A stretch of 64,000 nt of DNA, from the NCBI RefSeq assembly GCF_900177675.1, contig NZ_FXWM01000001.1:5465001-5529000 (forward strand), given 5' to 3'. Source of the DNA: Bacillus sp. OV166. Lineage in GTDB: Bacteria > Bacillota > Bacilli > Bacillales > Cytobacillaceae. Below the pieces are notes generated by a model. It was not told the origin of the DNA. It was given only the letters and a program-made list of their open reading frames with translations, and ran no database searches. The first letter of the stretch is position 1; the number at the start of each line of letters is the position of its first letter. The position numbers were made by a program, and so were the translations under genes. Of the stretch, positions 37,201-44,276 are shown in pieces.

Positions 37201-37655
37201 GCTTAGCTGATTTTCTAAAGTCAGTTGATAGCGGTGAAAAGGACTATGTCGGCTTCTTCACCGTCACGGCTGGTAGAGGAATTCGTGAAAAGGCAGAACA
37301 ATTTAAAGCGGAAGGACGCTTTTTGGAGTGCCATGCACTTCAATCATTGGCACTTGAAACGGCGGAAGGCTTCGCTGAATTAATTCACCGTCAAATGCGT
37401 GACCGTTGGGGCTTCCCGGATCCGCTTGATTTCAGCATGCAAGACCGATTTGCGGCCAAATATCCAGGTCAGCGTTTTTCGTTCGGCTACCCTGCTTGTC
37501 CTGAATTAGAGGATCAGAAAAAACTGTTTAAGTTGATTCAACCGGAGGAAATTGGCATTCAGTTAACAGAGGGCTGTATGATGGAGCCAGAAGCTTCGGT
37601 TTCAGCAATCGTATTCGCTCATCCGGAAGCTAGGTATTTTAATGTGTTAAGATAA
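34206..37655 (+). CDS. metH: Cobalamin-dependent methionine synthase
   Basis: 1149-residue modular enzyme that transfers the methyl group of methyl-tetrahydrofolate through cobalamin to homocysteine. Domain order: homocysteine domain (1-310, zinc cysteines in IVGGCCGTTPDHIK), pterin-binding domain (about 345-610, VGERTNVIGSRKFKRLI), cap helices, the cobalamin domain with the histidine ligand in DVHDIGKN near residue 722, and the C-terminal activation domain ending with RFSFGYPACPELEDQKKLF. All modules are intact. Start ATG after GAGGAG inside the 3' end of yitJ. The first pair of repeats of the array at 37670 serves as its terminator. Confidence 0.96.
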   Translation: MPKTPFTEQLKKRILVMDGAMGTMIQEANLTAEDFGGEQYEGCNEHLNLTAPSVIANIHREYLEAGADIIETNTFGAASLVLDEYELGFKAYEINKIAAFLAVKEAYKVSTDEWPRYVAGSMGPTTKTLSVTGGTTFDALAAAYEEQAIGLIDGGVDLLLLETSQDMLNVKAGYVGIERAFEKTGKTLPLFISGTIEPMGTTLAGQSIESFFISVEHMNPVAVGLNCATGPEFMQDHVRSLANLASTAVSCYPNAGLPDEEGHYHETPETLAKKLSDFAAHGWLNIVGGCCGTTPDHIKAIADAMKAYQPREFKQTSVHMVSGIEPFIYDDPTLRPIMVGERTNVIGSRKFKRLITEGKFEEASEIARAQVKGGAHVIDLCLADPDREEIVDMENFIKEVVKKVKAPLVIDSTDEKVIERALKYSQGKAIINSINLEDGEERFEAVVPLIHRYGAAIVVGTIDEEGMGVTAQQKLAIAKRSYDILVNKYHLKPQDLIFDPLVFPVGTGDEQYIGSAKATVEGIRLIKEQFPEVQTILGISNVSFGLPPVGREILNSVFLYHCTQAGLDYAIVNTEKLERFASISKEEVQLAEALLFDTTDESLATFTEFYRGKKKEPKTTVPNMTLEERLAYYVVEGTKEGLLPDLDLALETYPAPLDIINGPLMDGMKEVGRLFNDNQLIVAEVLQSAEVMKAAVSHLEPHMEKGDVSATKGKIILATVKGDVHDIGKNLVDIILSNNGYEVIDLGIKVNPTDLVQAILREKPDMVGLSGLLVKSAQQMVLTAQDMKDSGIAVPILVGGAALSRKFTDTKIAKEYDGLVLYAKDAMNGLALANQLNSEEEVQKLMLAKNEKLASLAIPREFERPSTVSVAVKPKPAVSTQVPVFTPMDTKRHILRSYSLSHIEPYINLQMLIGHHLGVKGKIAKLLAEKDEKAVKVKEVVDQLLANASANNWITPAAVYQFFPAQSDGNKVIIYHPENQDQILETFDFPRQESAPGLCLADFLKSVDSGEKDYVGFFTVTAGRGIREKAEQFKAEGRFLECHALQSLALETAEGFAELIHRQMRDRWGFPDPLDFSMQDRFAAKYPGQRFSFGYPACPELEDQKKLFKLIQPEEIGIQLTEGCMMEPEASVSAIVFAHPEARYFNVLR

Positions 37656-37669
37656 AGATTTTTTATGAG

Positions 37670-37711
37670 ATTCCGCGGAATAAGTTCGTCATTCCGCGGA
37701 ATTTTTCTTTT
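37670..37711 (+). terminator. metH terminator built from two copies of ATTCCGCGGAAT
   Basis: ATTCCGCGGAAT at 37670-37681 and at 37691-37702 are each palindromic and complementary to each other, forming a 12-bp stem with a 9-base loop, followed by TTTTTCTTTT. They are also the first two units of the 21-bp array that continues to 37803. Confidence 0.75.
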
Positions 37712-37803
37712 ACCGTGATCACCTCTTGTCGTTATTCCGCCAAAAGGAGATTGAATTCCGCCAAACCAAAACATAATTCCGCCTACTTTGTATTTTATTC
37801 CGC
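37670..37803 (+). repeat. Array of ATTCCGC units with 21-bp period
   Basis: ATTCCGC occurs at 37670, 37691, 37734, 37755, 37776 and 37797. The spacings are 21, 43, 21, 21 and 21 bases; the 43 is two periods plus one. Between the units the sequence is not conserved. It fills most of the gap between metH and the MarR gene. A minus-strand open frame through it is a chain of GGI-containing heptapeptides and has no ribosome site. Confidence 0.8.
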
Positions 37804-37839
37804 GAACCGGATTTACAACCTTAAATCTGTGAACCTTTC

Positions 37840-37882
37840 TTGACATTTTCCAACAAATCTACTATAGTTACCTAGGTAACTA
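37840..37882 (+). promoter_or_regulatory. MarR-type promoter with palindromic operator
   Basis: TTGACA (37840-37845) and TATAGT (37863-37868) are spaced by 17 bases. The perfect 18-base palindrome TAGTTACCTAGGTAACTA at 37865-37882 overlaps the -10 box and the start point, so binding by the MarR protein encoded 29 bases downstream would block transcription. Confidence 0.75.
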
Positions 37883-37911
37883 ATTAGTAATTTTTGAGGT
37901 GACCTACATAA

Positions 37912-38325
37912 ATGAATAGCCATGAATTATTCCATACGCTGCATCAGCTATCACGCCATCTTACCAATACACTTAATGAAGCATTAAAACCATTAGGGTT
38001 ATACGGGTCACAATGGTCTGTCATTTTTGTTTTAAAAACCAAAGGCTCTTTAAGCCAAAAAGAACTTTGTGATTACTTATTTGTTGAGGCACCTCCAATG
38101 ACCCGTACCATTCAACGGCTTGTTAAACAAGGATACGTACGTCAGGTCCCCGGTAAAGACAAACGTGAGAAACTGATTCAATTAACAGATGTGGCGTTAA
38201 AGATGTTCCCCGAATGGGAAAGAAGAGTCTTTGAAACGAATCAGTCAATATTGAAGCATTTCCCAGAGACATCACAGGAAGAGCTTTTAAATTTGCAAAA
38301 AAGCTGGTTGCAACAGCTTTTATAA
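37912..38325 (+). CDS. MarR-family transcriptional regulator
   Basis: 137-residue winged-helix repressor. It has N-terminal dimerisation helices, then the recognition region SLSQKELCDYLFVEAPPMTR with TIQRLVKQGYVRQVPGKDKR (wing) and KLIQLTDVALKMFPEW. It lies 14 bases before the MFS exporter gene with which it forms an operon. The palindrome over its promoter is the likely operator, relieved by a small-molecule ligand. The arrangement resembles B. subtilis ywoH-ywoG. ATG follows GAGGTGACC. Confidence 0.9.
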   Translation: MNSHELFHTLHQLSRHLTNTLNEALKPLGLYGSQWSVIFVLKTKGSLSQKELCDYLFVEAPPMTRTIQRLVKQGYVRQVPGKDKREKLIQLTDVALKMFPEWERRVFETNQSILKHFPETSQEELLNLQKSWLQQLL

Positions 38326-38339
38326 AAGGAGCGGATCAT

Positions 38340-39536
38340 ATGAATAAACCTAAATTATGGACGAAAAGTTTTATAAGTATTTCTTTAAGTAACTTCTTTC
38401 TATTTTTAACCTTTTATGTTTTACTCGTCACACTTCCTATTTATGCGATACAGGAGTTCCATAGCAATGCATCAGAAGCGGGGTTAATGACAACGGTCTT
38501 TTTATTTTCTGCGATTATCTCCCGTCCGCTGGCTGGTCAATGGCTTGAAAAAGCTGGTCACAAAAAGGTGCTGCTTACCGCACTGATAATTTTCTCAGGC
38601 GCCTCCCTGTTATACTTTTTTCCAAAAACAATCATTGGTTTTCTTTTCATTCGGTTATTACACGGAATTGGTTTTGGCATGGCAACAACCGCTGCAGGGG
38701 CAATCGTGGCAGATCTCATCCCGAATTCACGCCGTGGTGAAGGCATGGGCTATTTTATTATGTCGACGAATATGGCGATGGTGCTAGGGCCATTTATCGG
38801 CTTAACGGCCATTCAACAATGGGGAGCAAAAACCCTGTTTATCGTTAGTGTCATTGTCGCGATTGGGGCCCTGATTACAGGTTTAAGCGTAAAGGTTAAA
38901 GAAATGGGGCAAGCAGACCACATGGTCGTCCATTCTGCGTTTTCATTTCGAAGCTTTTTCGAGGTTTCCGCCATTCCTATCGCAATTGTCGGCTGCTTTC
39001 TTGCCATCGTTTATTCAGCGCTTCTTTCTTTCGTATCTGTATTTGCCACTGAAATACACCTTACCGAGATTTCTAGTCTTTTCTTTGTCGTCTATGCGAT
39101 TGTTTTATTGATTTCAAGACCTTTTACTGGAAAATGGTTAGACCAGCATGGTCCCAATGTGATTGTCTATCCATCCATCGTATTGTTTGCCATTGGGATG
39201 TTTATTTTAAGTCAAAGCGGCAGCGCGGTCAGCTTTCTCCTTTCAGCAGGAATGATTGGTTTAGGCTGGGGGACACTTTTTCCAACCTTCCAGACCATCG
39301 CCATTCAAGATGCTGCGCCTAGAAAACGAGGGTTAGCTACAGCTACTTTCCTATCAATCTATGATATTGGTATTGCATTAGGCTCGTTTCTTTTAGGCTT
39401 AGCGGCCGCAAAAATGGATTATAGTTCGCTCTACTTCTTATGTTCATTCTATATTCTTTTGGGTATTGTTCTTTATTACTTTCTTCATACGCGGAAACAA
39501 GCATCCGTGCCAGAACTAAAAAGTCTAAAACAATAA
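38340..39536 (+). CDS. MFS efflux transporter (12 helices)
   Basis: 398-residue major facilitator protein with twelve predicted helices. Motif A is seen as SRPLAGQWLEKAGHKKVLL after helix 2, and a second copy in SRPFTGKWLDQHGPNV marks the start of the C-terminal half. HGIGFGMATTAAGAIVADLIPNSRRGEGMGYF is typical of drug and metabolite exporters. Located directly after the MarR gene, it probably exports the compound sensed by that regulator; the substrate is unknown. ATG is preceded by AAAGGAG. Confidence 0.9.
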   Translation: MNKPKLWTKSFISISLSNFFLFLTFYVLLVTLPIYAIQEFHSNASEAGLMTTVFLFSAIISRPLAGQWLEKAGHKKVLLTALIIFSGASLLYFFPKTIIGFLFIRLLHGIGFGMATTAAGAIVADLIPNSRRGEGMGYFIMSTNMAMVLGPFIGLTAIQQWGAKTLFIVSVIVAIGALITGLSVKVKEMGQADHMVVHSAFSFRSFFEVSAIPIAIVGCFLAIVYSALLSFVSVFATEIHLTEISSLFFVVYAIVLLISRPFTGKWLDQHGPNVIVYPSIVLFAIGMFILSQSGSAVSFLLSAGMIGLGWGTLFPTFQTIAIQDAAPRKRGLATATFLSIYDIGIALGSFLLGLAAAKMDYSSLYFLCSFYILLGIVLYYFLHTRKQASVPELKSLKQ

Positions 39537-39619
39537 AAAGAATCAGCAATCACCTCTTCTCTAATAGTCAGTATTTGTTATATAATGGTATTCAAATTAT
39601 TATTAGAGGAGTGATTGTT

Positions 39620-39823
39620 ATGGCAAAATCTAAAGCCAAGAAATTGCGCGAAAAGCTGACTCGTGAAAGCAGAATCAATCCAGAAAAAAAGCGTAGCCCA
39701 TTTGTTTTTACAGACATGAGGACGAGAAGAACTAAAACGAAAAAGGACCATTTATATCAATTTAAACACAAGAACCATCAATCCCAGGACGGAAATGATG
39801 GTTCTTTTTATCTAGTCAGTTAA
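39620..39823 (+). CDS. Small basic protein of unknown function
   Basis: 67 residues, highly basic in its first 50 (MAKSKAKKLREKLTRESRI, SPFVFTDMRTRRTKTKKDH) with no membrane helix. A nucleic-acid-binding role is possible from its charge only. ATG at 39620 has GAGGAG 9 bases upstream; a longer frame upstream runs into the MFS gene and is rejected. A strong terminator hairpin lies within the last 18 codons. The stop codon shares the bases TTAA with the stop of the convergent gene at 39820. Confidence 0.75.
   Translation: MAKSKAKKLREKLTRESRINPEKKRSPFVFTDMRTRRTKTKKDHLYQFKHKNHQSQDGNDGSFYLVS
39770..39812 (+). terminator. Intrinsic terminator inside the 3' end of the small basic gene
   Basis: AAGAACCATCA pairs perfectly with TGATGGTTCTT across a 15-base loop and is followed by TTTATCT. 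The hairpin ends before the stop codon at 39821, so it would form within the coding region. Confidence 0.7.
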
Positions 39824-40284
39824 TTTAACTTGAAATTCGGTTTATACGTTAACTCAATTTTAAGCTGATACATGTCTTGGCCCTTGTCTTCTTCTTGCAA
39901 GACGACTGTCCAGTTTTTCGCTATCATGTTTCGGAGTGTCTGAAGATTATCGGCAGGCATTTTAACAGTATCTAGAAACTCTCCATTATCAACGAAATCT
40001 TCGCCTTCCTTCATTCCAAACTTAATGGCTAACAAGGATTTAAGTGCGCCTTTCGTCAAAAAAGAAAATTCATACCCAGATTTGATGGCCTGATGGCATT
40101 TCTGTTTATTTCCGTGATAATAGTCAACCATTGATTTCCATGAAGGAATACCTTCACCGATACTCTCAAGTAATTCTTCATTTCCTTCATTTAAAAGGGC
40201 AACGATAGTTGGATTATTAAATCCTTTTGCTTTCATCATTTCAAGCATTAGTGCATAATTTAACGCTAACTTTACCTTTTCCAT
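39820..40284 (-). CDS. Uncharacterised protein at the end of the peptide transporter operon
   Basis: 154 residues, no family recognised. It has no signal peptide or membrane helix; it is mainly helical with LNYALMLEMMKAKGFNNPTI, PSWKSMVDYYHGNKQKCHQA, and a C-terminal part with alternating beta-like segments (WTVVLQEEDKGQDMYQLKIELTY would be an exposed strand pair). ATG at 40284 is chosen because GAGGG lies 11 bases upstream; ATG at 40293 sits on that site. It follows the OppF-type gene by about 20 bases, so it is probably co-transcribed with the importer. Confidence 0.65.
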   Translation of the reverse strand: MEKVKLALNYALMLEMMKAKGFNNPTIVALLNEGNEELLESIGEGIPSWKSMVDYYHGNKQKCHQAIKSGYEFSFLTKGALKSLLAIKFGMKEGEDFVDNGEFLDTVKMPADNLQTLRNMIAKNWTVVLQEEDKGQDMYQLKIELTYKPNFKLN

Positions 40285-40303
40285 TTTATCCATCACCCTC
40301 TTT

Positions 40304-41284
40304 TTAATATAAATGGCAGGCAACTAGATGCTCACCATCAACTTCTTTTAGAAGCGGATCTACTTCTGCACAGATTGGTTTAGCAAATGGACAGCGCGAT
40401 CGGAAGCGACAGCCAGTTTCCATCTCAATTGGGCTTGGTAGCTCCCCTGTAATAATTTCTCGCTTGCTATTCTGTGCTTTGATTGGATCCGGTATTGGAA
40501 TTGCAGATAATAATGCTTGCGTATATGGATGCAACGGTTTCTTGTATAGCTCATCACTCTTTGATATCTCGACCAATTTGCCAAGATACATCACACCGAC
40601 CCGGTCTGAGATGTGGCGAACCATTGATAAATCATGTGCCACAAACAAATAAGTCAGCTTCATCTCACTCTGTAAATCTTCTAACATATTTATTACTTGT
40701 GCTTGAATGGAAACATCCAGTGCAGATATGGCTTCATCGCAAAGAATGAAATCAGGATTGATCGCTAACGCACGAGCAATACCAATTCTTTGACGCTGAC
40801 CACCGCTAAATTCATGCGGAAATTTTTCTAAGTCATCCTTTTTCATGCCTACTTTTTCAAGCATATCGATAACGACTTCTCTTCTTTCATTTTTCGATAA
40901 TGCGGTATGAATCTCTAACGGTTCATCAATGATTTCTTCCACATTCATATAGGGGTTTAGTGATGAATACGGGTCCTGAAAAATCATTTGCATTCTTTTT
41001 CGATACGGTTGAAGTTCTTTGTTCTTTAAGTTGGCAATATCTTTACCATCAAAAAGAATTTCTCCCGCAGTGGGGTCGTACAAACGATTAAGGGTTCTGC
41101 CCAATGTGGATTTACCACACCCCGATTCTCCAACAAGACCAAACGTTTCCCCTTTATAAATATGAAACGAGACATCATCGACAGCCTTTACAACTTGTTT
41201 ATTTTTGCTGAACATAGAATTTTTTAATGGGAAGTATTTCTTTAGATTTTTTACTTCAATGAGTATTTGCTTTGTCTCAGTCAT
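40304..41284 (-). CDS. Oligopeptide/dipeptide ABC transporter ATP-binding protein (OppF/DppF-type)
   Basis: 326-residue cytoplasmic ATPase. It has Walker A GLVGESGCGKSTLGRTL, Q-loop IFQDPYSSLNPYM, signature HEFSGGQRQRIGIARAL, Walker B DFILCDEAISALDVS, and H-loop VAHDLSMV. The C-terminal oligopeptide-transporter extension has the cysteine cluster GCRFRSRCPFAKPICAEVDP that typically binds an iron-sulfur cluster. It overlaps the OppD-type stop by 8 bases. Substrate class (peptide, or nickel) cannot be told from the ATPase alone. Confidence 0.92.
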   Translation of the reverse strand: MTETKQILIEVKNLKKYFPLKNSMFSKNKQVVKAVDDVSFHIYKGETFGLVGESGCGKSTLGRTLNRLYDPTAGEILFDGKDIANLKNKELQPYRKRMQMIFQDPYSSLNPYMNVEEIIDEPLEIHTALSKNERREVVIDMLEKVGMKKDDLEKFPHEFSGGQRQRIGIARALAINPDFILCDEAISALDVSIQAQVINMLEDLQSEMKLTYLFVAHDLSMVRHISDRVGVMYLGKLVEISKSDELYKKPLHPYTQALLSAIPIPDPIKAQNSKREIITGELPSPIEMETGCRFRSRCPFAKPICAEVDPLLKEVDGEHLVACHLY

Positions 41285-42281
41285 CTAGATGATCTCCTTC
41301 CCCTGTTAAGAAGCACATACTTTTCTGTGTTGCTGAGAAGTTTTTGTATTCCGGTACCTCGATGAAACATTTATCCATCGCATACTCGCAACGTTCAGCA
41401 AATGGACAACCGCGCTTCATACTCTGAAGCGACGGGGCGGCACCTTTTATAGACTTTAATCTCGTTTTTTCTCCGTCCACCCTTGGAATGGAGTTCAATA
41501 ACGCTTTAGTATACGGATGTTTGGGTGAATAAAAGATTTCATGCACAAGCCCCTCTTCCATCACCATACCTGCATACATAACCAAAATGCGGCTGCAAAT
41601 AGTCGCTACGACTCCAAGATCATGTGTAATAAACACTACCGACATATCGTTTTCTTGCTGCAGCTTTTTTAACAATTCTAGAATTTGAGCCTGGATCGTT
41701 ACATCCAGAGCTGTCGTTGGTTCATCAGCAATTAATAGCTTCGGATTGCAAGCTAAAGCCATAGCAATTAATACCCTTTGTCTCATTCCACCTGAAAATT
41801 CATGGGGGTATTGATTAACTCTTGTTTCAGGAGAAGGAATTCCTACCATTCTCAGCAGTTCAACAGCCTCGAGCCTAGCTTCTCTCCTGTTCATACCTCT
41901 AACTCTTATTAGTAATTCAACAAGATGATCTCCTGCTTTTTTTAATGGATTAAGAGCTGTCATTGGATCTTGAAAAATCATCGCGATATCGCGACCCCTT
42001 ATGGCCCTTTTTTCTTTTTTAGATAGGCTTTCGAAATTCTTCCCATCTAGAATGATTTCTCCTGCATCGACTTTTGCATTACTCGGAATAATGCCTAGAA
42101 TCGATTTAACCAAGATACTTTTTCCGCTCCCTGATTCACCGACAATCCCTAATATTTCGCCCTTTTGAACAGTAAAGTCTATGCCACGGACTACCTCCGT
42201 TTTCGAGTTGCCATTGTAAAAGCTTGTACGGAGGTTTTTAACATCTAGTAAACTATTTTTATCCTTTACGTTATTGCTCAT
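41277..42281 (-). CDS. Oligopeptide/dipeptide ABC transporter ATP-binding protein (OppD/DppD-type)
   Basis: 334-residue ATPase partner of the OppF-type subunit. It shows Walker A GIVGESGSGKSILVKSI, Q-loop IFQDPMTALNPLK, signature HEFSGGMRQRVLIAMAL, Walker B KLLIADEPTTALDVT, and the cysteine-rich end GCPFAERCEYAMDKCFIEVP. ATG is preceded by AGGAGG 10 bases upstream. It lies 18 bases after the OppC-type gene. Confidence 0.93.
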   Translation of the reverse strand: MSNNVKDKNSLLDVKNLRTSFYNGNSKTEVVRGIDFTVQKGEILGIVGESGSGKSILVKSILGIIPSNAKVDAGEIILDGKNFESLSKKEKRAIRGRDIAMIFQDPMTALNPLKKAGDHLVELLIRVRGMNRREARLEAVELLRMVGIPSPETRVNQYPHEFSGGMRQRVLIAMALACNPKLLIADEPTTALDVTIQAQILELLKKLQQENDMSVVFITHDLGVVATICSRILVMYAGMVMEEGLVHEIFYSPKHPYTKALLNSIPRVDGEKTRLKSIKGAAPSLQSMKRGCPFAERCEYAMDKCFIEVPEYKNFSATQKSMCFLTGEGDHLDD

Positions 42282-42299
42282 TACAGCTATGCCTCCTAA

Positions 42300-43154
42300 T
42301 TATTTCCCACTCGTCTTTGGCTCGACTACTACCCGAAGAATATCACCTAGTCTATTAAAAGAATAAACGGTTAGTACAATGAGAAGTCCAGGTAGTATTG
42401 CCATATATGGTGCATTGCCTAAATTTCCTTGTGCATTTTGAAGCATGCTTCCCCATGAAGATAATGGCTGTTGAATCCCGAGCCCAAGAAAGCTTAAGGC
42501 TGATTCCATTAATATTGCATTGGCAATACTTACGGTAGATGCCACGATGATAGTAGGAAAAACGGCTGGAATAATATGCTTCAAAATTACTTTTTTCAAT
42601 GATTGTCCTGATGATTTAGCATATAAAACATATTCTCTTTCTTTTATCGAAAGGGTTTCAGCACGAACTAACCTAGCCGTGCTCATCCATGTAAAAAGAC
42701 CAATAACAAGAATAATAGCTTTTAAACCTGGTGTAAGATAAATACTTACAACTGTCACAAGAATCATCCATGGAATGGAAGAAATCACATCAACGGTTCT
42801 CATTAAAAAGTTATCAACACGGCCACCAAAATAGCCGCTTATTGTCCCAATTAATACTCCAATACAAGTAGAAATAAGCATGGCTAAAATCCCAACTGTG
42901 AGGGAAATTCGCCCACCATATAAGGCTCTTGTTAGATAATCTCTACCAAGCTCGTCGGTTCCAAACCAATGCTTCGCACTTGGTCCTTCAAGCACACTTG
43001 TAACATCGACCTTATCAGGTGGATACGGAGACAAAAAGGCGAAGATAGATATAAATAAGATAAGAGTAAGGAAAATTAGGGCAATAGCCGCCGTTTTATT
43101 GCGTTTAAGTCCTTTTTTAAACTGTTGCATTCTTCTATTTTTCTTACCGGCCAA
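42300..43154 (-). CDS. Oligopeptide/dipeptide ABC transporter permease (OppC/DppC-type)
   Basis: 284-residue membrane subunit with six helices. The first lies near residues 22-42, and the family signature WFGTDELGRDYLTRALYGGR follows the first extracellular stretch. The EAA-like loop reads REYVLYAKSSGQSLKKVILK, and ESALSFLGLGIQQPLSSWGS is the conserved end. TTG is accepted as start because GGGGG lies 8 bases upstream. It starts 3 bases after the OppB-type stop. Confidence 0.92.
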   Translation of the reverse strand: MAGKKNRRMQQFKKGLKRNKTAAIALIFLTLILFISIFAFLSPYPPDKVDVTSVLEGPSAKHWFGTDELGRDYLTRALYGGRISLTVGILAMLISTCIGVLIGTISGYFGGRVDNFLMRTVDVISSIPWMILVTVVSIYLTPGLKAIILVIGLFTWMSTARLVRAETLSIKEREYVLYAKSSGQSLKKVILKHIIPAVFPTIIVASTVSIANAILMESALSFLGLGIQQPLSSWGSMLQNAQGNLGNAPYMAILPGLLIVLTVYSFNRLGDILRVVVEPKTSGK

Positions 43155-43157
43155 CTT

Positions 43158-44114
43158 CTATTCCCCCATTCCCTTAATTCTTGGGTCGACAATGCTATAT
43201 AAAATGTCTGAAACCAAATTCCCAATGATGACAAGGCTTGCTGATAGCAGCATGATGGCCATGACAACTGGATAATCAAACCCTTGAATTGCTTTTACAA
43301 AATACGTTCCAATTCCCGGCCAGCCGAAAACTGTCTCCGTTACGACTGCTCCAGTTACTAACATTGGAAGGCTCATTCCCACAATAGTAATGATAGGAAG
43401 TAGGACGTTCCTAAGTACATTCCTAAATAAAATAGAAGTTGAATTGGACCCATATGCCTGTTGAACCATAACATAATCTTCGGAAAGCTGGCCAATTGTA
43501 GATGAACGGACATAGCGAACAAGCTCTGGCATGAATGAAAGCATTAAAACCGTACAAGGTAGGATCATATGACTTAAAAGATCGGAAAAAGATTCTTCAT
43601 TTCCAATGGTGTGCATCCCAAGGATTGGGAAGATATTCAGACGGTGGCCAAAAATGAACACAAGAATCATCGCCATCCAAAAGCTAGGAATGGCAATCCC
43701 AAATGAACTTAAACCATCAATGACTTTATCCGCTAATTTCCCCTTCTTAGCACCGGCAATTAATCCAAGAAGAATGGAAAAAAACAAGGCAAGGATGTAA
43801 GCGGGAAGAACTAGGAGAATAGTATTTGGTATTCTAGCTGAAAGATCATTTGTTATACTTTCATGCGTGACAATGGAATATCCCCATTCACCGCTTATAA
43901 TCCCTTTAACCCAATAAAAGTATTGCAAATAGGCAGGCTTGTCTAATCCATATCTGGCTTTTATCAGTTCAACGGTTTTATTTGTCATGTTCGGTGTCGT
44001 CATTGCATCCACCGCATCATATGGAGCCAATTGGATAAGGGTAAAGCAAATGATTGAAATAATGAATAGCAAAGGGATCGCCTGTAAAATCCGTTTAATA
44101 ATATACTTTAACAA
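43158..44114 (-). CDS. Oligopeptide/dipeptide ABC transporter permease (OppB/DppB-type)
   Basis: About 318 residues, six membrane helices, starting YIIKRILQAIPLLFIISIIC as OppB proteins do. The loop before helix 5 holds YVRSSTIGQLSEDYVMVQQAYG, and TETVFGWPGIGTYFVKAI marks the end of the family domain. TTG at 44114 is preferred because AAGGAG lies about 10 bases upstream; an in-frame GTG at 44126 overlaps it. It lies downstream of the binding-protein gene, separated by a terminator. Confidence 0.9.
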   Translation of the reverse strand: MLKYIIKRILQAIPLLFIISIICFTLIQLAPYDAVDAMTTPNMTNKTVELIKARYGLDKPAYLQYFYWVKGIISGEWGYSIVTHESITNDLSARIPNTILLVLPAYILALFFSILLGLIAGAKKGKLADKVIDGLSSFGIAIPSFWMAMILVFIFGHRLNIFPILGMHTIGNEESFSDLLSHMILPCTVLMLSFMPELVRYVRSSTIGQLSEDYVMVQQAYGSNSTSILFRNVLRNVLLPIITIVGMSLPMLVTGAVVTETVFGWPGIGTYFVKAIQGFDYPVVMAIMLLSASLVIIGNLVSDILYSIVDPRIKGMGE

Positions 44115-44213
44115 AAATAACCCCACTCCTTACGTTTCTCATATTGACTTTGAGTCTAATCGGAAACGAATACTAGCACACAATTTCTCTTCCATTCAAT
44201 TACTTTTGGTACT

Positions 44214-44248
44214 AAAAAATAAAGATAAACAGCGGACTGTTTATCTTT
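44214..44248 (-). terminator. Partial terminator between binding-protein and permease genes
   Basis: AAAGATAAACAG and CTGTTTATCTTT form a perfect 12-bp stem with a CGGA-type tetraloop. On the minus strand it is followed by ATTTTTTAG. It lies between the binding-protein stop and the OppB-type start and would lower permease relative to binding-protein expression. Confidence 0.85.
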
Positions 44249-44276
44249 ATCTATATCTTCTTAATGAGCTATTTAT

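Noticed and set aside
37619..37846. Minus-strand open frame with GGI heptapeptides
   Set aside because: It overlaps the end of metH, the metH terminator and the MarR promoter, and follows only from the 21-bp spacing of the ATTCCGC units.
39440..39619. Longer N-terminus for the small basic protein at 39620
   Set aside because: The extension lies inside the MFS transporter gene; the ATG at 39620 has a strong ribosome site.
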